From contig JAQISU010000123.1 of the NCBI GenBank assembly GCA_029339505.1, positions 6,747,501-6,811,500 on the forward strand: a stretch of 64,000 nucleotides of DNA, read 5' to 3'. Source of the DNA: Unio delphinus (taxonomy: Eukaryota > Mollusca > Bivalvia > Unionida > Unionidae). This document shows positions 1-12,000 of this stretch, piece after piece. Position numbers and translations under genes: made by a program. Every line of letters starts with the position of its first letter. Positions within the stretch are counted from its first letter, which is position 1. The notes under the pieces were generated by a model. The model saw only the letters and a program-made list of their open reading frames with translations. It searched no databases and was not told the DNA's origin.

Positions 1-117
1 TAGTTTAGGTATTTCCTGTCATTCGAGTTTCTCTTTCAGCTTCGTAGCATCACGTTACGTGGAATTGAATGGCGGGCAGTTCGAAGATAGTGCGCAAACT
101 CTCTCTCTGCCTCTGTC

Positions 118-431
118 CACAGGGGCTCGTTACAAAGCAAATTAAGAGTATCCGTCCATGAATCGGGTCTAACCTGTAACAATATACCACAAGGAAAGAC
201 ACCAATCCACCCTCGGTAGTTCAAACCATTATAGTTTATTCTTGTTGCGACTTCTAATTTCCGACTTAAGCCAGTTGTATTCAAGAATGGTTCTATTTTC
301 AAAACAGTTCGACAAACTTTGTTCAGATTGTAGCATATTGGAGAAAATGTAAAAATTGTTCGCCGATTTTGACGTCGGGACAACTATTGTCTGGCAGATT
401 TTGTTAATTTGCTTTGTAACGAGCCCCTGTG
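118..431. mobile_element. hAT-like MITE with 28-bp inverted termini
   Basis: Perfect inverted repeats at 118-145 (CACAGGGGCTCGTTACAAAG...) and 404-431 bound a 314-bp element. Flanks cctctgtc (110-117) and tctctgtc (432-439) could be an 8-bp target duplication with one mismatch, but the area is CT-rich, so this is suggestive only. CAGGG-type ends and 8-bp duplications are typical of hAT. Confidence 0.65.
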
Positions 432-607
432 TCTCTGTCTTGTCTGTCTCTGTCTCTGAATGTATACATGGCAGGGCCACAGGTGCTCGACGCGAGCTTG
501 ATGTGAAATAAAAAACAATAATCTAAAGAAAATAAATCATGCAGAGTGATAAAAAATACCTTAGATTACCCCCATGACCCATTTTGACATAGGACCCCTC
601 TATCATA

Positions 608-805
608 CCACAGGGGCTCGTTAAAAAGCAAATTAAGAGTATCCGTTCGTGAATCGGGTCTAACCTGTAACAATATATAATACCACAAGGGAAGACACCA
701 ATCCACACCCCTCGGTAGTTCAAATCATTATAGTTTATTCTCGTTGCAACTTCTAATTTCCGACTTAAGCCAGTTGTATTCAAGAATGGTTCTATTTTCA
801 AAACA
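608..805. mobile_element. Second, truncated copy of the 118-431 MITE
   Basis: About 195 bp closely match 118-306 with small indels, then similarity stops abruptly at 805 (attttcaaaaca). The right inverted repeat is missing. The open frames seen in both copies are a by-product of shared sequence, not evidence of a gene. Confidence 0.75.
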
Positions 806-1480
806 ATTGTTTTCACGTGATGTCACAAAATGTGTGTACTTCCATATCTGCCATTTTGAGTCCCTAGCCCCCATAACTGGCACCTAATAACATTGTTCTT
901 ACCACATAATTACGAAGGCATGTTTCATTTTGTGCGTAAGAATATAATAATACATCACTTTCTGTTGTGAATGTCAACCACATGAGATTGAATGCGCAAC
1001 TTTTCTACTAGTTTTCTTCAAGTAAAATATTTAAATTTCAACCATCTTTGTTATTATTTCATAAACATATAGATTGATCAATAAACAAATGGATACACAA
1101 ATGGATACACAAACAAGTAGAAACATGTAATGATTTTCAATTTTCATGGGCTTATATCAATCATTTGTTTACTGTTTATGTTAAAAAGCTATTTGTTAAT
1201 ATATACTTTCATATTTATAAAAGCATTTCAGGAATACATCGTTAAAAAATTTGACAGAAAGTCATGTTTTGTTAGACATGTGTTTCCTCTGAATTCACAA
1301 AAGATGACATCTTTGATCGGTTATCGCTTTCATTCGTATCATCCTACGTTCATCATCTCCACCACAAATACATCCATCTCATATATGTTTTCCTACATTA
1401 AAATGAACATGTAACATTTGAAGAAACCAGCTTTTTTTAAGTAAATTTGTTTCTTCTATAATATTTGTTCAGTCATAATG
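806..1480. other. Unassigned AT-rich sequence
   Basis: No gene, RNA or repeat recognised. The frame at 1130-1414 is AT-rich, hydrophobic and without a family signature. Confidence 0.5.
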
Positions 1481-2620
1481 CAGACAAACCCTCCCAATCT
1501 TCACACCTTTGTGTCTTACTGACAGAATATGCATTTTTTCTCCATAACTAACTTGTGTATGGACTGGAGTTTTTGAAGTCACAATTTGTTCAAAATGCTA
1601 GTGTCTAGAAGTGAAAATATTAAACATTTTTACTACTAGCATCGACATCCATAGATAATTTGCATTGTGGAGTTGGTTAAATTTTTCATTTGCATATATT
1701 TCCTTAATTTTGTAGTGGATTTACTTAACACTTGGGATGAATAGTCACATACCTAAGACAATTCTTTCATTGGCATTAATACTTGCTCTTTGACAGAGAA
1801 ATTTGCATCAATTTTGTCATTAAATTGTTTTAATGTCTATACATTTGTTTAGACTCTTAATAAAATTTCTTTGTACTTTGGATGAAGCACTATATAGCTA
1901 TGACAATTCATTCACTAAAATGCACAATTATGAACCTATGGTAATTTTTGTGTGACGTTCTTGGTGATTTATTTAACCATGGTTTCAAGGTCATACTAAT
2001 TAAGATTTTTGTGATTGTGTTGATTTACTTCATACTTAGAATTAACACTTTTAAACTAAAACAATTCATTCAGTGACATTCATGCTTGCTCTTTTGATCT
2101 TGTTGTCAAGGTTGTTGTAGTTATAGAGGTTAACGCCATTATCAGCACAAGATAGGCTATGCATGGCAGCCAGTATAAATAGTGGAGGAAGAACCTGGTA
2201 AAAACCACAGAACCACGAGAAGCTACTGGCATGCTTTGTCAAATACATTGGCTGAGTACGAGACTCGAAGCCATGCAGACAGAGTTGAGATGGCAATGAT
2301 CCATAACAGTGAGTGCTTTAGACCACCTAGCCACTCTGGGCTCCTGTTGTCAAGGTCATTGTGATAGAAAATTGGCATGGGGTTTTGCCTGTAGTTCATT
2401 TACTCATATTTTCAAAACTAATTGATACATTTATTCTCCATGGGATGAATCATTATATAGCTAAGACAATTCATACAATAAAATTAACTCTTGCCCCTTC
2501 GACCTTGGGGTGAAGGTTAGATTCATAGAAAAAATTTTGTCAATTTTTTTTGGATAGTTTCAATTGCTAATATTGCCTAAACCCCTTGACAGGATTTCTT
2601 TTTACTTGAACTGAAACATT
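1481..2620. repeat. Decayed tandem repeat of about 170-200 bp, split by a SINE
   Basis: Recurring elements are 'gacaattcattca..aa' (around 1760, 1900, 2060, 2465), 'cttgctctttgac' or 'cttgctcttttgatcttg' and 'gtcaaggtcat', each followed by a T-rich stretch. Units are strongly diverged. Repeats of this style are common in bivalve DNA (general knowledge). A SINE sits inside at 2112-2344. Confidence 0.5.
2112..2344 (-). mobile_element. tRNA-derived SINE, family B
   Basis: It is flanked by an exact 11-bp duplication tgttgtcaagg (2101-2111 and 2345-2355). On the minus strand it opens with an A-box-like gtggctaggtggtctaaagc, then a B-box-like region, and ends in an ACA-rich tail. It is homologous to 21144-21382. 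Confidence 0.85.
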
Positions 2621-2907
2621 TTGAAGCCCAGAAAAGCTATTCAGTACATGTATGTATTTCATTTCTTTTGATCTTGGAGAGTGAAAGTCACATTCACATA
2701 CAATTTTATTGTTGCTTTGGCTAAAGTTCTCTAAGTTGCCTATATTTCATAAACCACTCATATATTAAATACATACAATTTTTATATATTGAATGAATCA
2801 TTATGAAGGTAAGAAAATTCAATGTCACATGTACTGCAGTGCTGTTTTTAAAGGGCTTATCATTCAGTCCCAGATTTTGATATTGTTTATCCTTTTTCTT
2901 CTTTCAG
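2621..2907. other. Upstream of the CENPK start exon
   Basis: AT-rich sequence ending in a polypyrimidine tract and acceptor at 2907. No promoter or first exon could be identified, so the transcription start of CENPK is unknown. Confidence 0.4.
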
Positions 2908-3061
2908 GCAAATGTGAAATTTTAATTTTATGTGATCTCTCACAATGGCCAGTTTACAAGAAAATAATGACAAGGAAAAACAGAATCCTTTTATCTTGCA
3001 TGATACAAGTCCAGGTTCAATGGAAAAAGAATGTGAACAGCTGTGGCAAGAGTTGTTAAAG
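2908..3061 (+). CDS. CENPK: CENPK exon with start codon (residues 1-39)
   Basis: A polypyrimidine tract and CAG at 2905-2907 suggest that this exon starts at 2908 with a 37-nt 5' UTR, so at least one non-coding exon lies upstream and was not located. Coding starts at 2945 and ends at 3061 in phase 0, with donor AAG|gtgatt. The piece KECEQLWQELLK aligns with the vertebrate ECEEMW segment that opens the coiled coil. Confidence 0.88.
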
Positions 3062-6000
3062 GTGATTAGTTTGGACATAGATTTTGTTGAGGACAGTTTT
3101 ATTTAAACGAAAGATATAGTATGTGTTACTCTCCAAAATTAAATGACAGAATTGTGTATATGCAGAATTATTTCTGTAATATATTTAGACTTATTTGTAT
3201 CATGATGTTTTCTACTGTGTGCCTTTTTATCAAGTGAATCATTTGCATTGGCTCATAATTACTGTGCATTCAATGTACTTTGATTTAAAAATTGTTTGTT
3301 GAATCCCATAATTGGTAGAATACTGTTTTCTTACTTAAGTGTACTTCAACATGGTAATGTAATCACCTTTATTGATTTAAATACAGTAATAATTACTGTT
3401 AATTAATTTCCTGAAAGTTGATACTGATGTAGATTTACCAATGTCTGTTCTTTCCAGAGAATTGACACGAAGTTTTTGATCACTACGAACGTTTTAATCG
3501 GTGGCTGGCCATTTAATTGGGTCCAGAAAATGTTAGATCTAATCATTACCATTGCAGAGTTGTACATATGATTTCTTCGTCAATATGTGGTACTGTCATA
3601 GTAACATCATCCCACATGAATTGCAAATTAAATTTATACTGGATCATCGTATTGATTTGGCCTTGTCCAAAAAGGTCTGCATACTCGAACACTCAGTTTG
3701 ACGATTTTCTGGGCATATATTATAAAAGTTTCTTGCAAGGAATATTGATCAAAATAGGAGCAAGATAAATTGAATAATTACTGTTTAAATGTATATGCAA
3801 TCAAATTCTCAAAAAGATACCATAGCTGAAATACCTACAGAGATTGTTCAGTGTGGCCCTCTAGTGATGCATGATTGAGAGTAAAAAATCCCTTTGTGTC
3901 AGAACTTGGGTCAAATTAAGTGAAAAGGGAAAACTTGGTGTCAGACTTTGGCATCATTTAAAAATTAGTGGGTTTTTGATGCACAAATAAGGGTAATAGG
4001 AAACTCTTGCTGTATACCCAAAATAAAACAAGAAAGGTAACATAAAAATGTATCATTTTTCTGACTAGGGCTTTTCTTATCATCCAGGAGCCATGTGCTT
4101 TGCCCAGCTACTTTTACTTTACATCGGCTACTTTAGTAAACCCTGTGTATCCCCTAGATCCCACCACCACCATCAACTTTGACAACTCACCCTCCAACTT
4201 TAATGAGAAGGCACAGTGATTAAATCGCAATCCGTACAAGGGTCACTCTGTCATAAATGAACCGTTTCCAGACCAGGGATATTTTCTTAAAATAATGTTT
4301 ATGTTGGATTAAAATAAAAGAGTATTTACTCAGATATACTAAACTAAATGCTCTTGCAGTTTTAGAAATTTAGGATTAGGTGAGCTTAAGTTGTGGTCAT
4401 TTGTAATTTGAACATCATCTGTCATACAATGTTATTCACAATTAATATTTACAACTTGACCAGTTTGCACAAGATGTTGCTAGGAGCATTCTGGCATCAG
4501 CATCTTTCAGATTTATGTAATGGATGCCAGTTCTAAATCCTATTTCACGACCAATACTAAAACTAGACAAATCGTTCAATAATTTCTTTTAAAAACAACT
4601 TAAATATACTTAGATCGGATTCAAGAGTCATCATGATATGATGGTCATTCAGACTGTTGAGGTGAAACCATTGCATCTAAAACTAGATAAATAATTAAAA
4701 GACTTTTTCTTGAAAATTTTAAAAAAAAACTTCAGGGCATAGATGAATTTAATTTTATACAAATGATGTATATCTGCTTTCAAATTTAATAATAAACTAG
4801 CTTTAAACGATTTCTTCTAATTAAAAACTGACAGAGTTTTGTTTTGTTTTGATTTTTAAAATTATGCAGACCCACGATCTCACATAGCCTCTATTTATGA
4901 AAATAAATAAAACATTTAAAGGACGTCTTAAAAAGTGCTAACCAGACTTTGTCCAAATTTGACAAAGCATCCTAACATAAAGGCCTTTCGATTTTGCACA
5001 AATTATGCTGATCAGTCATCAAATATGACGACTGTTATCAAAATAGAAACTGCTGAGCAGATGTTTAATGAAATTTGACAGAAAACATTTTGGCGTTGAG
5101 GGCTTTCAGAATTTATGAATGACACCATTTCTTCATCAAATATGGTCATCATTGCTTTAGAAAAAATAGCTCCTCTAAATGACTTCTGATGAAAAACTGC
5201 TCAGTGGAATTTGACGAAATTGATAGCATCCTGGTATGAAGGGTTTTGTATTTGTACAAATTAAATCAGTCTGTCTTTAACTTTAGCTTCTGTTACCGTA
5301 TTTACCGTATGTTTTCGGACTGCAACAAATAATTACTTTTTTTGTTGTCTGAATACATATTAAATTCTTTGATTAGGTGTCCGAAAACATACAAGTGCAG
5401 ATAGAATTATGCCGCGTCCCCCCCCCCTTACCCGTCCGTAACGAAGTTACAGTTAGCTCACATGACAACGTGCTGCCATGAAGTAAAACAAGTATTTTGT
5501 CTAACACCACGGAAAGGATAATTAATGAAAAATTGGCATTACTTGCCTATTTTGTCAATTTGATACATGTCCATCCACCAGAAAACAAAGCCATACATGT
5601 ATTAGAGCCACGATTGTGTACGTATTTTCTGAAAGAACCGCCATATTAACATAGTAATCTTGCAATCCAGTTTAACCTTCTGCTAATGATCATTAAAATC
5701 TACATTACAAACGCACGCAAGCTTTATTTCTGTGTAATTAAGATATTAATGCAAACTAAATAAAAAGATTTTGGAGTTATAATTCTTAAGATATTTTGGG
5801 CAGAAACATTTTAGTATCGCGAGTCGAAACACTGGTACATGTATGATGGCTATTCTTAGAGCACCAAGGGTGAGAGGCTCCAAATGGGGTGAGTGTTGTA
5901 TGTACTAGTGTTGTTCCGATTATCGATTATAATTGATCATCAGTTGGTTGAGCAGATAATCGATTGTGAACTCCATAATCGATTGTGTGTAAAGGGAGAC

Positions 6001-9000
6001 TACGTTTTAGGCGCAAAGGTTAGTAAAACTCCCAGCCACTAAAGTTGACCTAAAATTTATGAATTCCCTTCACAAATTACAAATATGAAACCTTATGATT
6101 CATAATTAGAAACATGTAGTCATTATTACATGGTCAAATTGTTAAATTGTTGAGTTAATAAATTTAAAAACATTTTGTTGATTTGTTTCAGTTAAATTGA
6201 AACATCTTTTGTAGTATTTATAAACAATAACAAACAAGAAAAACATGTCCTTCTATACTTTATATTATACACACATCAAATATGAACAAAAGAATTTTGT
6301 ACATTTATAAACATATTGAACTCTTGATCAAAGATGTAACTGTTTAACAAAAATTAAAACTTGCTCTTAGTAACCGATTATAATCGATGATCAGTTGGTT
6401 AAGGGGAATCGATTATCGATTATGAATTTCTGACCAATTCCCCTCACTAGTATGTACGCCTACGAAGGGTAAAAATAAAAAGCAATTTGCAATATACGAG
6501 TCGGCGTGATTAATATGTTGATATTTGTTTTAAATAAAGGTGATGCATTTGTTGTGGTTCTCTCTTCTTTTTTTTTCCACTTGGCCGAGGGTAGATTAAA
6601 ATGAGCAAAGCTTGCCGGCTGGAAACGATCTACTGCTCGAAGATTGTAGTGATGCATGTCAGAGATTTCAAAGTGTCTGGGTGTTAATTGTTAGAAATAT
6701 AACTGGTGGGATTTCTTTGACAGATGTGTTCGGAAATAAAAGGCAGCCATCTGGATTTTATTAAAAGAGCACACGATGTACCTAACATTTAGCACCCACA
6801 ATCAAATATATCGTCTACCAAGAGGTTTATTACCTGTAGAACAATAACTATGTTTAAACCTTTGTATATAATGCCTCAGGGATAAGGGGTTTGTTTTGTT
6901 GGACAATGCCAATGAATTTTACTAATCCATACCGACTCTGATGTATTGTTTAATGATATAAAGCAGGGGTCATGGTTTCTAATCAAAGCCATAACTGTCA
7001 CACCTGTATGAAGTGGTTTCATGTGTAACAATGTCTTTACTGACAACCAATCATATTTTTGTTAGCTGAATCAAACTATTAAAATAAAAAGTATAAATAA
7101 AATACCCACCACATACAAAAGTTAGTATACTGGATAGCTATCGTTGTGAAACAATATTGTTAGTACTGTAATAAATTTGATGAATAAGTTTATCATACGT
7201 TATGCAACAAGTGAGGAGACACTGCCTAGTTCTTGGAGGGACTCGCCCTTGCCAAAATCGTCTCCAAAGAGACCAGTAGGCCGTCCACAGAAGCGACTTC
7301 GAATTAATGATTCTGAGGAAGCATCACAACAAAAACAACCGCCTACGAAGAAAGCTGCTCTAGATGACGAGTCTGATCAAAATAAAATAGCACGCGTGTA
7401 TCATCGTATGTTGTCATATATGTGACACGATCAAAATGTCGATACCGGTCTGCAAATATCACAATATGATTTCAGAAATCTATATCCGATCTGTTACTTT
7501 TCGTTGGAACATCTTGATTTAACAAGACAATCCGTTGTTGATATACACTTTAGAGCTCGTGTAACACGTCCGACTAATGCAGCAGGTGTTGTCACTATCC
7601 CGAATTACATGTGATTAATAATTTTAAATTATATTAGTTCATGGACGTTCATGATCGCATTAAATAATTGGCGACCAAATGAAGCGAACTTTGTATCAGT
7701 TAAATTAACGGCAAACACGCTGTAAATTTTACATTAAAACGACGAAGCAGATCATCCAAGATTGTGTCCGAAAACATAAATTGTAGAAACAATTATAGCG
7801 GAGCAACGTCCGAAAATTTACAAGGCATTTAAATATGATTTTTCCCGGAAAAAAATGGTGTCCGAAAACATACAGTGTCCGAAAACATACGGTAAATATG
7901 GTACTAACATGAACTTGTAATAACTTGTTCTGAAAAGCCACTTAACAGAATTTGACAGAAAGTATCTTAGCTTAAGGTCTTGAATATATATCCAGATAAT
8001 GCTAATTTGCCGTCAGGTATTTCCACCCGTACTAGAAATAAAAAAAAACATTTATAAAACTTCATCTATATGTAAAAACGCTTCTCAGAATTTGTTGAAC
8101 TTTGGCATAATGCATTCTGGTATTGAGGTCATTCAGTATTGGATTCTGATGTGCCATGAGTTGGATGATAATGTAAGAACTGTGGAAATCTTGAAACAGT
8201 TGTTTTTATAGCATAATGCAATGAGCAGCATTGGAAAAAAATTTTAACAAAAAATATCCTCTTGATCCAGAATTCTTAGCCAGCTGTTCTTGCATTTGGC
8301 TGTTTGGCCATTGTCATCAAGGGGAATAATTTCATGCCCGCTTGGGCTTCTTGGTAAAGTAATCCCCACCTATCTATGTCCATTTTGCTTTTTTTTTGTT
8401 TATTGTAACACAACAAAATTGCAGTATGTTGTTCTCTTTCAGCTTCAAGAAGAGATTCAGAAAGTGAAAAAACTGAAGCCCGCCTTATCCACAGATGATT
8501 TAGAGACCGTGGATGAACTTAATTTGACAAGGGCCAAATGTAAACAGATGAAAGCTGAAATAGAAATCCTGAAGTCAGAACCTATTGATTGTATGTATTC
8601 TCAATTGGATAATTAATAGGCCATTACCTATGCAAAGAAAAGTATTTGGGTATAATCGTGTACAGTTGGACACATTGAAGGTCACTTATATTAAGCAATT
8701 AATTGCCAGTATTAAACAGACAAATAAGTCTCTTACAGCAGATATTTTTAAAAATGAATCTCACTGAGGGATCATAATCAATAGCATCGCTTGAATTTGT
8801 TAGGGAGCAAAGGGAACAAAATGGTCTAACATTGCCTCCTTATTGCCTCCTTTGGTAAGCAAGCAAATAATTAATAAGTCTTAATCTTGCTTTCTCTCCA
8901 TTTTATGATAATGGAAGTTATCATTGCTCAAACAAGTTTTAAAGACGAAATGGGGAGCCGAGTTAAAGTTTTGAAGGAAGGAGTTAATCAGTAAGCAAAT

Positions 9001-12000
9001 ATTAAGCATAATTGTTGTCCAAAATGGAAACGCAATTTCTCTTATCTCCTTAAAAAATAGAATATGTATTTTCACACAATTATCTTTGTAATTCTTTTCT
9101 GTAATAATTTTTTAACAGATGCATTTCTTTAAAATAGCACTCAATGATTTGTTGTGAATAATTCTTTAGATATTTAGTGGGTAGAGTAATTTAATATTTA
9201 AACCTTAATTTTCATGAAATTAATAATTTCATTCAAATGCTTTTCTTTGCTTTGTTTTTTATTTATATTTTTGTGTGTCTTTCTCTAATGTATCAAACAC
9301 AGATAAAAGTGACAGTGGTAAGTTTGTTGTTTACTATGTATTCAAATTAAGTTGTGATTGCTAATTCTTTGTAATAAGACAAGCACTCACATGTCTTTTG
9401 AATAGTTATTTTCTCTGCCTCCACCTATTGGAAAGATAACTGGATATGATCCCTCATTAAGCATGTACCTGTCTTTGCAAAAGTTGGGTGAGTGAGGTTT
9501 TTTTTATATAGAAAAATGGGTCATGGAGGCAAATATTATGGGTCCAATAAGTAAAATTGAAAATATTCCGTTTTCACCCATGCTCATGCACTCATGCATC
9601 TGACAGTATGAAGTTTACTCGGGATGAGACATGCTTGGATTCAGTTGAAAGTTACAACAAAACTATGTAATCTACCACCATTTCAGGTGTAAATGAAAAT
9701 GGTCTCCAAGGTACAAGGAGTTTAAATGGTTATCTATGTTCTCTGAATAAGAGTTTCATATGGCTTAATTCTTAATGTCCAACTTGGTCATTTTCTGGTC
9801 AGTCAAAACGTCAGTCAGTCAGACATATCTAGCTTGTATGATGAAGTTCAGAGATCTGGAATCAGCGTAGTCCAATTTAATTAAATTTACCCCTTGTCTA
9901 TATAATTTTGATCATGAAAAAATTACTTTCCCAAAAAATATTTGTGGCTTCCCCTACATTTAACTGAACAAATAATCTATTTAATGATTTTGAGGAATTT
10001 TAGTGTTGTGTTTTCAATTAATTTCTCAGGCACTGTTAATTCTAGAATCATGACACTTGATGATGGTATACATCTCTAGTTTATCACACCCTTGTTCTAA
10101 AGGCTCACCATAACTTAATGCGCACAAGGTTTAGCCTTTAACTCATGACTTTATGCTTGCATATACTGTCCTGTCAGGAATCTTGATACTTGGCAGGGTG
10201 TGGAATGCATATTGATGTGTACAATGTGTATTACAAAAGTAAGTCACTGTGGTTGACATATATGTTGTAAGTCTTCACAGATTTGGGTTAGACTTTTTAT
10301 TTGAAGTTATTTTCTCATGCACTCTTGATACAAAAATAATAAAACTGGATATTGATATGTGTGTCTGTTAGTACTACACCATTACATGCAAAGAAGGTCA
10401 TGACCATATAGATTTTTGCTTATAGTATAACCTGTACAGAAGGCCGTTTAGGACATGTGCATTTTAAAAGAGGAATAAATATGTTTATATAGTAGTAAAC
10501 TTTTCATATTAACACATAAACCCCTGGAGGTTGTTGCTGTTTTCGCAAGAAATGCGAGTAGGAAACACATTTTGGGGGCTGTTTCTGAATACACCCTAAT
10601 ACATCAACTTCCAAGCAATTTTCCATTAGCCTAATGCCTATTTGTGTTAAAAACATTGTTTTCCATTGGTTATTTTGCTTGTTCACGAGCAGAAGGGGGA
10701 AAGTTGGCGTTCTTTTCTTCACTTCTGCTTAACGGATCTATCATTTTCATATGGAGACCACTCTTTATTCCAAATGCCCGCCTTATCCTACTTTTTGCAC
10801 ATGTTCACCTGTCTGTGTGCAGTTCAGACTAGTCTGCCTTAGATCTGAGGCCAAAAAGGTAAAAAATCGGGATACAAAATCGGCTTCAAACCACTGGCGA
10901 CATACAAGCAATTTTCCATCAGCCTTATGCTTAGTTGTGTTAAAAACATTATTTTCCCTTGTTTACTTTGCTCGCACATGAGCATAAGGAAAAAAGTTGT
11001 TCTTTTTTTTATTTTTTATTATTTGGCTTAACCGACCCATCATTTTCGTATGGAGTCCTCTCTTTATTAAAAATGCCCATGTTGTCCTACTTTTTGCATA
11101 GGTTCACCTGTCCGTGTGCAGTTCAGACCAGTCTGCCTTATATCTGAGGTCAAAAGGTCTAAAATCTGGACACAAAATCGGCTTCTGACCATGGGCAAAT
11201 TCTGGGTGAACAAAAAAACAGGTCCAAAAAATTAGGTCTTCCTTTCTGTATTTTGTGGGGCAACTAAAACATCCAGATTAGTTGGTAGCACTGTATATCT
11301 GAATCTGTCTACCTTTCTATAAAACCACCCACTTTAGTGTATCATACATGATCTTGACGCTACCTAGCTTGGCAGCAGGCTACTACCTCCTGCCCTGTAA
11401 ATACAGCGTCAGGGGTTAATGTATTAATAACATGTACATTTTGATGGGTTACTCCCATGGATTAACATGGACTGCATACATTTCATGCAAGGCCTCGTCA
11501 GTATGGGCCTATTAATTTAAGGTGATCACTGATATTTATAATTTTGTATGTTGTAATTGTGATTGCACTGGCTCATTCCAAGGTTACTCAAAGCCAGTGA
11601 CTTCCATCCAGTAAAAATTGTCTTCTGAGGGTGGAATATAGTAACAGATTCTGAAGCAGATAAAAGGGGGGAACTTACCAACGATTTTATCTACATATAT
11701 ACTTGCTTATAGGTCCAGTCTAACTGCAAACAACAAAGATCCTGCCCGGCCATGGCATAATGCACCTGCAGACCAGGGTATATGTTGTTATTTCTACTGA
11801 ATACTCCAAACAAAAATCTGCACAGAAGCTGATCTGCAGGTGCATTATGCGATGACAGATCTGGGTCTTTGCAGTTTGACTCATAAGTGAGTATATATGG
11901 TAATAACTGTATAAATGTTTACGTAAATTTAACTGTTTTGTCTATTTATGGCTCTGCTATCTTGGCATGGGATCACATGTGAGCATTTTATAAGGCTACA

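Larger units (their letters stand above)
5296..7901. mobile_element. TA-flanked DNA transposon, 2.6 kb (Tc1/mariner type)
   Basis: Inverted termini of about 25 bp (CCGTATTTACCGTATGTTTT..., 5296 onward; mirrored to 7901 with one mismatch) are bounded by TA dinucleotides (5294-5295 and 7902-7903). An extra copy of the gtccgaaaacata motif sits next to the right terminus. TA duplication and CCGTATTT ends fit the ITm superfamily. It sits in CENPK intron 1 and carries a nested MITE at 5906-6449. Confidence 0.75.

Noticed and set aside
36..816. Two similar minus-strand frames of 115 and 97 codons
   Set aside because: They coincide with two copies of one MITE; the similarity is that of the DNA element, including its inverted end and flanks.
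8585..8767. Frame just after CENPK exon 2 as an extended exon
   Set aside because: The donor gtatgt at 8591 joins exon 3 in phase and restores homology; reading through is in another frame and has no resemblance to CENP-K.
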